Source: Lutibacter sp.
GTDB taxonomy: Bacteria > Bacteroidota > Bacteroidia > Flavobacteriales > Flavobacteriaceae
NCBI RefSeq assembly: GCF_016342705.1
Contig: NZ_JAEINV010000007.1
Location: 154,381-218,380, forward strand
Length of the DNA stretch: 64,000 nucleotides
Direction: 5' to 3'
Shown: positions 17,558-27,258 of the stretch, in pieces
Position numbering within the stretch: position 1 is the stretch's first letter
How the letters are laid out: each line of letters opens with the position of its first letter
The notes under the pieces: model-generated
The model's input: the letters and a program-made list of their open reading frames with translations, nothing else
What the model was told of the DNA's origin: nothing
The model's database searches: none
Translations under genes and position numbers: made by a program

Positions 17558-18949
17558 TTAATTTAATTCTAATTTTGTTAATTCTGAATTTAATTTCTTG
17601 GAATCCAAATAAGTAAAACCGTTTTTTACAATTCCATCATCACCAACAATAATAACTCTTGGGTAGTAACTGGTTAAAAAAGAGTAGGCAGCACTTGTTT
17701 TTGGTAACTTATATTGCTGTTGAATATCTAATTTTTTTAAATGAGGTTCGGTTTTAATCTCTCTAAATGTGGTTTGCATATTAATACCAATAAATAAAAT
17801 ATCAGGATATTTATTTTTTAGATATTTTATTCTATTAACTAAATATTCTGTAGACATAAATTCCGTAGTCCAAAAGTAAATTACAGCATTTTTACCTTTA
17901 ATTACAGTGTTAATATCTACTAATTCTTTAGTGCTAGATTGAATGTTAAAACTAATTAATGGTTTGCTATTTTCAACCGCTTTACTGTCATTTACTAAGT
18001 TTTTAACTTGTGTTTTGTACTCTTCATTTGTGCATTTTTCTAAAAATAGTTTTAACGTTGGTTCGTGAATAGTGCAAGAAGATTCACTTTTTAAAAAATC
18101 ATTTACAACCACACGTTTTAACAAGGTGTTTTTAAATTCATCTAGTTGAATATTTTCATCAATAGCATTTAAAATGTTCATTGTTAAGTTATTTTTTGTG
18201 CTGTCTTTTTCAATTAAATCATAACTTAAATTGTACAAATAACTAACCACATAATTCTGATAAGGGTAAAACGAAATTAAATCGGCTTGATTGAAGTCAA
18301 TATCTTTTCTATAGTTGTAGAAATCCTCATTTAATACAGGGAATTTATCTAAATTAAGTGCTTTTTTGTGAAAATAAGGATAAATCTCTTTTAATCTATA
18401 TAAAGGAAAATGAATGGCTGATTTTGTTAGTTTTTTAAATCCACTCGAAACGTTATCTTCAGCTTTTGAAAACTCCTCATATATAGCTTCTCGTTCTGTC
18501 ATTAATGAATCAATTTTAGCAGTAAAATCAGTTTCGTTTAAGCTAAAATATTGATACATAGCTTTTTCTTCTTTTTCATTCTGTAAAAATAAATTGATTA
18601 GAAACTCATTCTTACTACCACCATTTCCACTAAAAACTATAGATTCATCAAAATCCCAAGAATTTAAACGTAATAAAATACTGTCTTTTGGTTCAATATA
18701 AACATATTGAAATTCTATACCATGTTTAAATGTATAAAGTCCTTCATCTAAGTTTTTGTAATTAGAAATAAATCTGTTTTGCTTGTCTAATTGAAGTGTG
18801 TCAATAATTTTGTCGTCTTTTAAAAGAACTACAAAACTATCTTTTGGGTTCACAATTTCACCACCAAAATAGGTTGATTTATCCTTTGTACTAGTTGTAT
18901 TACAACTAATTAAAAACAAAGTTACTATAGTGTGAATTATATATTTCAT
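17558..18949 (-). CDS. Thioredoxin-fold lipoprotein lacking the CxxC motif
   Basis: A 463-aa lipoprotein; the start at 18949 gives a clean signal with lipobox LISC (Cys16), whereas the frame is open further upstream without a signal. Residues 25-110 look like a DUF4369-type beta domain (VVLLKDDKIIDTLQLD), the middle is helical, and residues 330-463 are an AhpC/TSA-TlpA thioredoxin fold (GKNAVIYFWTTEFMSTEY, FIGINMQ, the cis-Pro region YPRVIIVGDDG). The redox motif expected as WC-x-x-C is WTTEFMS, so both cysteines are absent. It is therefore unlikely to be a thiol oxidoreductase; a binding or scaffold role in the envelope is more likely. It is a single gene, divergent from the ABC-F gene. Confidence 0.82.
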   Translation of the reverse strand: MKYIIHTIVTLFLISCNTTSTKDKSTYFGGEIVNPKDSFVVLLKDDKIIDTLQLDKQNRFISNYKNLDEGLYTFKHGIEFQYVYIEPKDSILLRLNSWDFDESIVFSGNGGSKNEFLINLFLQNEKEEKAMYQYFSLNETDFTAKIDSLMTEREAIYEEFSKAEDNVSSGFKKLTKSAIHFPLYRLKEIYPYFHKKALNLDKFPVLNEDFYNYRKDIDFNQADLISFYPYQNYVVSYLYNLSYDLIEKDSTKNNLTMNILNAIDENIQLDEFKNTLLKRVVVNDFLKSESSCTIHEPTLKLFLEKCTNEEYKTQVKNLVNDSKAVENSKPLISFNIQSSTKELVDINTVIKGKNAVIYFWTTEFMSTEYLVNRIKYLKNKYPDILFIGINMQTTFREIKTEPHLKKLDIQQQYKLPKTSAAYSFLTSYYPRVIIVGDDGIVKNGFTYLDSKKLNSELTKLELN

Positions 18950-19072
18950 TGAGATTGAATTGAAACAAAAATACATACATATTATTTTTTTGCTTGTTAA
19001 CGTGATGTTAAATAACATAATAGTTCGTAAAATTAACTTTTGATTAAATAATTTTTAGTGAATCTAATTTAC

Positions 19073-19080
19073 TACTTTTG
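19073..19080 (+). promoter_or_regulatory. -7 promoter element of the ABC-F gene
   Basis: TACTTTTG matches TAnnTTTG, 26 bases before the ATG. No TTG lies at the preferred distance. Confidence 0.5.
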
Positions 19081-19091
19081 CAAAAATTTAA

Positions 19092-20730
<1,639 letters not shown>

Positions 20731-20732
<2 letters not shown>

Positions 20733-20763
20733 AAAAAGGGAGCAATTTTGCTCCCTTTTTTTA
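20731..20763. terminator. Bidirectional terminator after the ABC-F gene
   Basis: Stem AAAGGGAGCAA/TTGCTCCCTTT with A and T tracts on both sides, between the convergent ABC-F and sigma-operon genes. It overlaps the stop codon region of the latter. Confidence 0.88.
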
Positions 20764-21213
20764 TTGTTTCATCATTCCTTTTCGTCTACCATATTCTTGT
20801 AGCATTCTTCTGTTAAAATCTTTTTCAGCTTTTTGAAGAAGTATTATTTTTTTTGAAGAAATTATTTTAGATAACTCTTTTTGCATTTTTATTTTTTGAG
20901 TTACTATTTCTTGTTCCATTTGCAACGAATTATTGAGGTATTTTTCAGCATCACTATCAGAAATAGCTGCTAAATTTCCATTTTTTAGTAATTTCTTGTC
21001 TAAATTACCTTCTAATTCAAATTTTAATTCATGAATTTTATCGGAATATAAATTATAAACCGGCCAAAATTTTTCTGCTTCTTTAGATGTTAAATTTAAA
21101 GCATTTGTAATGTAAGACGATTTTAAAAGATGAATCTTTTGTCTGAATTGTTGTGCAAATAATGAGTTTGTTGTAATAACAAATACTATAATTATTAATA
21201 TTTTTTTAATCAT
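20761..21213 (-). CDS. Spy/CpxP-like periplasmic sensor of the ECF sigma operon
   Basis: A 150-aa exported protein; the start at 21213 (MIKKILIIIVFVITTNSLFAQQ) gives a signal peptide and avoids overlap with the upstream gene. The mature part is nearly all helical, with LTSKEAEKFWPVYNLYSDKI and repeated charged helices. This is the pattern of small helical proteins often labelled sensor of ECF-type sigma factor in Flavobacteriia and distantly like Spy/CpxP. It is the third gene of the sigma-anti-sigma-like-sensor set. It probably senses envelope damage and feeds back on the sigma factor (inference from context). Confidence 0.75.
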   Translation of the reverse strand: MIKKILIIIVFVITTNSLFAQQFRQKIHLLKSSYITNALNLTSKEAEKFWPVYNLYSDKIHELKFELEGNLDKKLLKNGNLAAISDSDAEKYLNNSLQMEQEIVTQKIKMQKELSKIISSKKIILLQKAEKDFNRRMLQEYGRRKGMMKQ

Positions 21214-21223
21214 TTTTATATTT

Positions 21224-21844
21224 TTAATTTTCAAGAAGTAAATTTTCTAGATTTTCTGATCCTAAGTAATTCAACAAATCTTCATTTGAAATACTATTGT
21301 TATCTAAACTGTTTTCAACGTCGAAATCTGGAAATGCAGAAGACAATGTTACCGTATTTACTTCAATTATTCCATTTTGAATGAGTTGTTCAATCTCTGA
21401 TGTTTCTAATGAATCAAAAGTTATTTCTGAACCATTTTTAGAAGGATTTAAAATAAAAACTAGTGCTAATGATGCCGCAATAGCAAAAGAAGCAGCATAT
21501 TTTAAAGTGTTTTTTCTAAGAGAAATAACTTTTTGTTTTTTTTCTAGTTTAGATAAAACACGATCTTCAATAGTTTCAAAATAATTTTCAGGCGTTAAAT
21601 TGTTTTTATTTTGAAGCAATTCTGACTTTAATTTGGTAATAACCAAATCTTCTATACTATCAAAATAGTTATCAGGAGTTTTAAAATTATTGGTGTTTTT
21701 AATTTTAGCTACTTTATTTTTTGAAATTTCAGCAAAAACTCCATCTTCAAAAGAGTCAAAATAGTTTTCAGGTACATTAAAACCTGTATCTTTTTTGATA
21801 CTGCTTAATTTTGGTGCTATTTTATGTAGTTTTTTTGTTTTCAT
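21224..21844 (-). CDS. Putative membrane anti-sigma-like protein with three PENYFD repeats
   Basis: A 206-aa protein directly after an ECF sigma gene (33-base gap). Its N-terminal cytoplasmic part has three copies of a motif spaced about 36 residues apart: VPENYFDSFEDGVFAEI, TPDNYFDSIEDLVITKL and TPENYFETIEDRVLSKL. A single transmembrane helix (about 110-130, YAASFAIAASLALVFIL) follows, then an acidic periplasmic tail with Asn/Leu-rich ends. One-helix proteins in this position commonly restrain the sigma factor, and the repeats may be the sigma-binding elements, but no classical zinc anti-sigma motif is seen. The function is therefore inferred from context. Confidence 0.7.
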   Translation of the reverse strand: MKTKKLHKIAPKLSSIKKDTGFNVPENYFDSFEDGVFAEISKNKVAKIKNTNNFKTPDNYFDSIEDLVITKLKSELLQNKNNLTPENYFETIEDRVLSKLEKKQKVISLRKNTLKYAASFAIAASLALVFILNPSKNGSEITFDSLETSEIEQLIQNGIIEVNTVTLSSAFPDFDVENSLDNNSISNEDLLNYLGSENLENLLLEN

Positions 21845-21877
21845 TTCAATAATAAGACAAACTTTTTATAAAATGGT

Positions 21878-22420
21878 TTAATGAGTTTTTAAATATTCTT
21901 CAATTTTATTTACTGCGTGAAAATAAGATGCTTTTAATGCACCAACTGAAGTTTCTAGTATTTCAGATATTTCGGTATATTTCATTTCATCAAAATATTT
22001 CATATTAAATACTAATTGTTGCTTATGAGGAAGTGTTACAATGGCTTTTTGTAAAAGTAACTGTATTTCATCACCAGTAAAATCATTTTCAAATTGTAAG
22101 TTTTCCGCCATTTCATATTGTAAATCACTTAGGCTAACTTGTTGTTTTTTAGCTTTTTGATTTATAAATGTTATGGCTTCATTTGATGCGATTCTATACA
22201 TCCAAGAGTACAATTTGCTGTCTTCATTAAATGAATGAATATTTTTAAAAACTTTTATAAACGTATTTTGCAATACGTCATCAGCGTCATCATGTGATAG
22301 CACAATTTTACGAATATGCCAATACAAACGTTTTTTGTATAAGCCCATAAGTGCTCTAAAAGCTTCTTCTTGTCTTTTAGGGTTTTTTAGATTTTCTACT
22401 AATGCTTTTTCTTCTGTCAC
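21878..22420 (-). CDS. ECF-family RNA polymerase sigma factor (GTG start)
   Basis: A 180-aa sigma-70 family protein of the extracytoplasmic-function group. Region 2 (about 25-95) has DDADDVLQNTFIKVF and LYSWMYRIASNEAI. Region 4 (about 120-175) has LPHKQQLVFNMKYFDEMKYTEISEIL, a helix-turn-helix for -35 recognition. The start must be the GTG at 22420: three in-frame TAG codons stand directly upstream and no ATG is available earlier. It heads an operon with an anti-sigma-like membrane protein and a Spy/CpxP-like sensor, the usual layout for envelope-stress regulation in this phylum. Confidence 0.9.
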   Translation of the reverse strand: MTEEKALVENLKNPKRQEEAFRALMGLYKKRLYWHIRKIVLSHDDADDVLQNTFIKVFKNIHSFNEDSKLYSWMYRIASNEAITFINQKAKKQQVSLSDLQYEMAENLQFENDFTGDEIQLLLQKAIVTLPHKQQLVFNMKYFDEMKYTEISEILETSVGALKASYFHAVNKIEEYLKTH

Positions 22421-22478
22421 CTACTACTAGTTTATAGTTAGACTATTAAAATTGGCGAAGGTTTAATGAAGTAAGAAA

Positions 22479-23933
22479 TTATTTAAGTTTTGCAAATTTT
22501 CTTCTAGAATATCCGAAAAGTCGTTCTTCTATTATTATTTCAGCAATTCCTTTTGGAAGCATTTCTTCCCAACCATGTTCACCATTGGCTATCATTTCTA
22601 ACACAGTTTTAGAAAATACATCTAAAATTTCTGGATTGTAATCTTTAATGTCAACAACACGTCCATTATATTTAAAGAATTTATATAATTCTTTCATACG
22701 TGGATGTACTTTTAAATTTTCACTTGTTCTAATTTCACCAGTTCTTTGATCTTTAAGAGGATATAAGTAAACTTTTAAATCTTTAAAGAATAATTTTCCG
22801 AATGCTTCTAATATTCCACCACTTAAATTTCTATAATATTTTTCATCAAAAATTTGAACAAAACTTGAAACGCCCATTGCTAATCCAATACGAGCTTTGG
22901 TATATTCAGAGAAGTATTCAACTAATTTATAATATTCCTGAAAATTGGTAATCATTACATTTTGGTGTAATGAACACAATAATTCTGCACGTTCTAGAAA
23001 ATCTCTTTCATCAATTTCACCTTCTGTGCTTAAGTTTGTTAAAGTAATTTCAAATATGATTTTGGTGTTTTCTGCTTCAACTCTTGTTTCATTCAAAAAT
23101 AGATTTTTAGCTAAAGTAAACATATCCATATTTACTTTAGTAACCGGTCTAAAACTACCTCTTAATGCTAAAATGTTTGCTTTATAAAGTTGATGAGCAG
23201 GTAATAAATTGTTACCATCTGGACCAAACATAACGGCATTTGTCATACCATTTTTAACTAATAACAAACTCATTAATCGGTTATCAACATAGGAAAATCT
23301 TTGACCAGAGAAATTAATCATGTCAATTTCAATCTGTACTTTATGTAAATTATCATAAAGAGATTTTAAAAGTTCTTTAGGTTTATCATTTATATAATAG
23401 GCGCCATAAATTAAGTTAACTCCAAGTATACCAAGTGTTTCTTGTTGAAGTTTTGCATCAGTTTCTTTAAAACGAACGTGTAAAATAATTTCGTTGTATT
23501 CTTCTAAAGGATCCAGCTGAAATTTGATTCCAACCCAACCGTGACCTTTAAATTTTTTAGCAAAATCAATAGTGGTTACTGTGTTTGCATAGGAAAAAAA
23601 TATTTTTCCTGGGTGGTTTTTTCTGTGAAGTCGATCTTCTGTTAATTCAATTTCATGAGCTAACATTTTTTTTAACCTTTCTTCAGTTACATAACGTCCA
23701 TCTTCTTCAATACCATAAATAGAATCGGAGAAGTCTTTATCATAAGCGCTCATTGCTTTTGCAATAGTACCAGATGCGCCACCAGCTCTAAAAAAATGTC
23801 GAACAGTTTCCTGGCCAGCACCTATTTCAGAAAAGGTTCCATAAATATATTTATTTAAATTTATTTTTAAAGCTTTGTCTTTACTTGAAGGAATTTCATT
23901 ATAAATAACATCACCTTTTAACTTTAGTGGCAT
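22479..23933 (-). CDS. Conserved cytoplasmic protein of unknown function, 484 aa
   Basis: A soluble protein of 484 aa from the ATG at 23933 (MPLKLKGDVIYNEI). It has no signal peptide or membrane segment. Well-formed conserved-looking blocks are AGQETVRHFFRAGGASGTIAKAMSAYD split over residues 40-65, GHGWVGIKFQLDP, GMTNAVMFGPDGNNLLPAHQ and EDGRYVTEERLKKML. I recall homologues in Bacteroidota and cyanobacteria carrying unreliable automatic names such as TonB-dependent receptor, which the lack of any barrel or signal contradicts. No catalytic motif can be named. It has its own TAATTTTG element and is monocistronic, between the sigma operon and the transhydrogenase operon. Confidence 0.75.
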   Translation of the reverse strand: MPLKLKGDVIYNEIPSSKDKALKINLNKYIYGTFSEIGAGQETVRHFFRAGGASGTIAKAMSAYDKDFSDSIYGIEEDGRYVTEERLKKMLAHEIELTEDRLHRKNHPGKIFFSYANTVTTIDFAKKFKGHGWVGIKFQLDPLEEYNEIILHVRFKETDAKLQQETLGILGVNLIYGAYYINDKPKELLKSLYDNLHKVQIEIDMINFSGQRFSYVDNRLMSLLLVKNGMTNAVMFGPDGNNLLPAHQLYKANILALRGSFRPVTKVNMDMFTLAKNLFLNETRVEAENTKIIFEITLTNLSTEGEIDERDFLERAELLCSLHQNVMITNFQEYYKLVEYFSEYTKARIGLAMGVSSFVQIFDEKYYRNLSGGILEAFGKLFFKDLKVYLYPLKDQRTGEIRTSENLKVHPRMKELYKFFKYNGRVVDIKDYNPEILDVFSKTVLEMIANGEHGWEEMLPKGIAEIIIEERLFGYSRRKFAKLK

Positions 23934-23954
23934 AAAAATTTTTTTAGTTTGCCA

Positions 23955-23962
23955 CAAAATTA
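23955..23962 (-). promoter_or_regulatory. -7 promoter element of the 484-aa unknown gene
   Basis: Minus-strand TAATTTTG matches TAnnTTTG, 21 bases before the ATG at 23933. It supports that start over an earlier in-frame codon, which would lie within the element. Confidence 0.45.
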
Positions 23963-24001
23963 ATAAAAATTGAGAGTTACTAGCTTAAATATTTTAAAAA
24001 A

Positions 24002-24036
24002 TAAAAAAGGGCTAACATAATGTTAACCCTTTTAAA
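24002..24036. terminator. Terminator after pntB
   Basis: Stem AAAGGG-TAACA/TGTTA-CCCTTT with one internal mismatch and a 3-base loop, flanked by A and T tracts. It lies 20 bases past the pntB stop. Confidence 0.8.
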
Positions 24037-24055
24037 CTATTGATTTTAATGTATA

Positions 24056-25462
24056 TTACATATTTTTTAATTCTGCCACTAGTTTTGTTAAAGCTTCTTT
24101 GGCATCACCAAATAGCATAGAGGTTTTTTGGTTGTAGAATAATTCATTTTCTATACCCGCATAACCAGCATTCATACTACGTTTGTTTACTATAATATGT
24201 TTTGCATTTTCAACATCTAAAATAGGCATTCCATAAATTGGACTTGAAGGATCATTATGAGCTGCTGGATTTACCACATCATTTGCTCCAACAACTAAAA
24301 CTACATCGGTATTTGAAAATTGAGGATTTATATCATCCATTTCTATTAATTTACCGTAATCTACATTACTTTCTGCTAATAAAACATTCATATGGCCAGG
24401 CATACGACCAGCTACAGGATGAATAGCATAAGATACGTCTACACCTTTTTTTGTTAATATTTCCTCAAGTTCATGAATAACATGTTGGGCTTGAGCAACT
24501 GCTAATCCATAACCAGGTACAATGACTACTTTGTTCGCATAATTCATCATAACTGCAGAATCACTGGCCGTAGTTTTCTTTATAGTTCCCCCAACTTTTC
24601 CGCCAGAAGCTGCTGCTACATCTGAACCCCCTCCAAAAGCACCAAAAATTACGTTGGTTAATGAACGATTCATAGCATTACACATTACAAAGGTTAATAT
24701 TAGTCCTGCTGAACCCACTAAAATACCACCAACAATCATTACCATATTTCCATATAAAACACCAGTTATAGCAGCTGCTATACCTGTTAATGAGTTTAAC
24801 AATGAAATTACTACTGGCATATCCGCACCTCCAATTGGAGCTACAAATAGGTATCCATAAATTAATGAGGCTATTAATAACACATATATTAATAATAAAC
24901 TATCTGTATTTAGAACTACTATATATGCGGAAAAAGCAACTAGCGCTAAAAATAGTATGTTATTAATTAGGTTATATTTAGGCAATCTAACATCTTTCAT
25001 TGAACCGTTTAATTTTGCCCAAGCAACCAAACTCCCTGTGAATGTGATACTTCCAATTACAATGGCTGAAAGAATTGTTGACGCAATAGCTGAAGAAGCT
25101 TTTTCTGTACTTTCAGCGCCAACATTATTACTAAACTCTATTAAACCTATTAGCAAGGCACTACCACCACCAAAACCGTTAAATAGAGAAACTAATTCTG
25201 GCATTTTGGTCATTGCAACTTTCATAGCAATAATCCAACCTAAAATTGTTCCAACTAATAATGCAATTGCAATTAAAATATAGTTAATAGTAGGGACATC
25301 TTCAAATCCGTGTAAGAATAAGGTTCCAATAATAGCCAAAATCATCCCAGATGCAGAAATTAAATTTCCTTTTTTCGCAGTTTCAGGATGTCCTAATAAT
25401 TTTAAACCAATAACAAAAGTTACGGTAGCAATTAAATAAATAATACTTAGTGTTATACTCAT
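24056..25462 (-). CDS. pntB: Proton-translocating NAD(P) transhydrogenase, beta subunit
   Basis: A 468-aa membrane protein forming domain II (about nine transmembrane helices, residues 1-260) and the NADP(H)-binding domain III at the C-terminus (about 290-468). Domain III is recognised by VIVPGYGLAVAQAQHVIHEL, YAIHPVAGRMPGHMNVLLAE, VVLVVGANDVVNPAA and RSMNAGYAGIENELF. The enzyme couples proton entry to hydride transfer from NADH to NADP+, making NADPH. Its start overlaps the stop of the upstream subunit gene at 25462, so the three pnt genes form one coupled operon. Confidence 0.95.
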   Translation of the reverse strand: MSITLSIIYLIATVTFVIGLKLLGHPETAKKGNLISASGMILAIIGTLFLHGFEDVPTINYILIAIALLVGTILGWIIAMKVAMTKMPELVSLFNGFGGGSALLIGLIEFSNNVGAESTEKASSAIASTILSAIVIGSITFTGSLVAWAKLNGSMKDVRLPKYNLINNILFLALVAFSAYIVVLNTDSLLLIYVLLIASLIYGYLFVAPIGGADMPVVISLLNSLTGIAAAITGVLYGNMVMIVGGILVGSAGLILTFVMCNAMNRSLTNVIFGAFGGGSDVAAASGGKVGGTIKKTTASDSAVMMNYANKVVIVPGYGLAVAQAQHVIHELEEILTKKGVDVSYAIHPVAGRMPGHMNVLLAESNVDYGKLIEMDDINPQFSNTDVVLVVGANDVVNPAAHNDPSSPIYGMPILDVENAKHIIVNKRSMNAGYAGIENELFYNQKTSMLFGDAKEALTKLVAELKNM

Positions 25463-25764
25463 TATTTTTTCTTTTTAAACATTTGTAACATTCTGTCGGT
25501 AACTGCAAAACCACCAACAACATTAATAATTCCCAGTACTACAGCAATAAATCCTAAAGTTAAAGCTAAAGTAGTTTTTGCTTCAAGCATCACTAAAATT
25601 GCTCCAACAATTACCACACCACTTAAAGCGTTTGCTCCAGACATTAGTGGTGTATGTAGCACAGATGGTACATTTTTAATTAATTCAACACCAATAAATA
25701 TCGCAAAAATTAGGATATATATGAGTTCAAGATTATTGCTTAAAAATTCTAATAATTCATTCAT
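25462..25764 (-). CDS. pntA2: NAD(P) transhydrogenase, small membrane part of the alpha subunit
   Basis: A 100-aa protein with three or four hydrophobic helices (LELIYILIFAIFIGVELI, GVVIVGAILVMLEAK, LALTLGFIAVVLGIINVVGG). It corresponds to the C-terminal membrane part of E. coli PntA, here encoded as a separate gene as in other three-subunit transhydrogenases. It carries the conserved VPSVLHTPLMSGANALSG. It lies 12 bases after the soluble alpha gene and overlaps pntB. Confidence 0.93.
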   Translation of the reverse strand: MNELLEFLSNNLELIYILIFAIFIGVELIKNVPSVLHTPLMSGANALSGVVIVGAILVMLEAKTTLALTLGFIAVVLGIINVVGGFAVTDRMLQMFKKKK

Positions 25765-25776
25765 ATGTATTCAGTT

Positions 25777-26880
25777 TTAGTTTTGTCTAATAGTTCCGTT
25801 TTGTACAATTAATGTATCGTTTGTAATTTCTTCTTCTAGCTCCCATTTAAATTCATTATTTTCTGTTAAATGGTTAATAAAGTTCAACATGTTTTTTGCA
25901 TATAATTCACTTGCATTTGTTGAAACGCTTTCTGGAGCAATTGTTGTTCCTATAATTTTTACACCATTTTCAATAACAGTTTCATTCATTTTACTTAATT
26001 CACAATTACCTCCTTGAGCCGCAGCTAAATCAATAATTACAGCTCCATTTTTCATTTGATGAACTTGATCTGCAGTTATTAATACTGGTGATTTTCTTCC
26101 AGGAACCATTGCAGTAGTAATTACCAAATCTGCTTGAAATAACGATTTATTTACAGCTTCTTTTTGTCTTTTTACGTAATCTTCAGATGCTGTTTTTGCA
26201 TAACCACCTTCAGCTTTTTCTTCTCCTGTATTGTCTACAGAAATAAATTTTGCTCCTAAAGATTCAGTTTGCTCTTTTGTTTCTAATCGGATATCAGTAG
26301 CTTCAACAACAGCTCCTAATCTTTTTGCAGTTGCAATAGCTTGTAAACCAGCAACACCAACACCATAAATTAAAACTCTTGAAGGAGTAATAGTTCCGGC
26401 AGCAGTCATCATTAATGGAAAAATTTTTGTCATTTCATAAGCTCCTAAAATAACCGCCTTATAACCGGCTAAATTACTTTGCGAACTTAAAACATCCATA
26501 TCTTGTGCTCTTGAAATACGAGGCATTGCATCCATTGAAAATGCAGTAGCACCTTTAGCGGCAATAGCTTTTAATAATTCAGGGCTTGATTTATGAAATA
26601 ATTGACTCATTAAAATATGTGAATTGTCAATTAGTTTTAAATCTTCTGTATCAAAAGGATTTATTTTTATTAAAATTTGAGATTCTTTAAAAACCACAGC
26701 TCTTTTTTCAAGAGAAGCTCCAACTTTTACATAATCGGAATTTTTAAATGAAGATTTAATCCCAGCATCTTCTTCAACTATAACTTCAAACCCTTTTTCT
26801 ATAAGTTGTTTAGCAATTGTAGGTGAAATAGACACTCGTCGTTCTCCTTTTTGAGTTTCTTTTAATATTCCTATTTTCAT
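25777..26880 (-). CDS. pntA1: NAD(P) transhydrogenase, soluble NAD(H)-binding alpha subunit
   Basis: A 367-aa alanine-dehydrogenase-like subunit forming domain I. Markers: MKIGILKETQKGERRVSISP at the start, RAQDMDVLSSQSNLAGYKAV, the Rossmann loop IYGVGVAGLQAIATAKRLGA, and IDLAAAQGGNCELS. It binds NAD(H) and passes hydride to the beta subunit. It is the first gene of the pntA1-pntA2-pntB operon. A 378-base divergent spacer upstream contains a 16-base perfect palindrome that could be an operator (inference). Confidence 0.95.
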   Translation of the reverse strand: MKIGILKETQKGERRVSISPTIAKQLIEKGFEVIVEEDAGIKSSFKNSDYVKVGASLEKRAVVFKESQILIKINPFDTEDLKLIDNSHILMSQLFHKSSPELLKAIAAKGATAFSMDAMPRISRAQDMDVLSSQSNLAGYKAVILGAYEMTKIFPLMMTAAGTITPSRVLIYGVGVAGLQAIATAKRLGAVVEATDIRLETKEQTESLGAKFISVDNTGEEKAEGGYAKTASEDYVKRQKEAVNKSLFQADLVITTAMVPGRKSPVLITADQVHQMKNGAVIIDLAAAQGGNCELSKMNETVIENGVKIIGTTIAPESVSTNASELYAKNMLNFINHLTENNEFKWELEEEITNDTLIVQNGTIRQN

Positions 26881-27143
26881 TTAATTAAGTTTTTATTAAA
26901 ATATTTTATTTTAAACATTCACTTTGGTTCATTTGATAAAAAAATAAAACCAGCGTAAAAGCTAGTTTCAAACCCTTATTATATATTATAATTATAGAAA
27001 AAGTTAATTGAGATTACAGTAAAAAACTTCATTATAAGTGTATAATTTAAGGGAAGTAAATATATAAATTTATAACTTTATAAAAGTTGATAAAAATCAC
27101 ATTTAAGGCTATTGTTAAAAAACGTAAAGGAAATTGCTTTATA

Positions 27144-27159
27144 TGTAATAATTATTACA
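27144..27159. promoter_or_regulatory. 16-base perfect palindrome in the pnt/hydrolase divergent spacer
   Basis: TGTAATAATTATTACA is a perfect dyad in the 378-base region (26881-27258) between the pnt operon and the divergent hydrolase gene. Its form resembles binding sites of Fur-superfamily regulators, but the regulator is not identified. Apart from this and a weak imperfect hairpin near 26950-26970, I see nothing else in that spacer. Confidence 0.4.
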
Positions 27160-27258
27160 AAGAATTAAATATTTCTTTAAAAAAATACATTTAAAATGAA
27201 CTTTAAATTGTTTTAGTTAGTTTTTAAATATTCATGTATTTTTATAAAAAATAATAAT

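Noticed and set aside
26945..26972. Hairpin AACCAGC...GCTAGTT as a terminator or riboswitch
   Set aside because: The stem has a mismatch and no T run in a useful direction, and no gene ends there.
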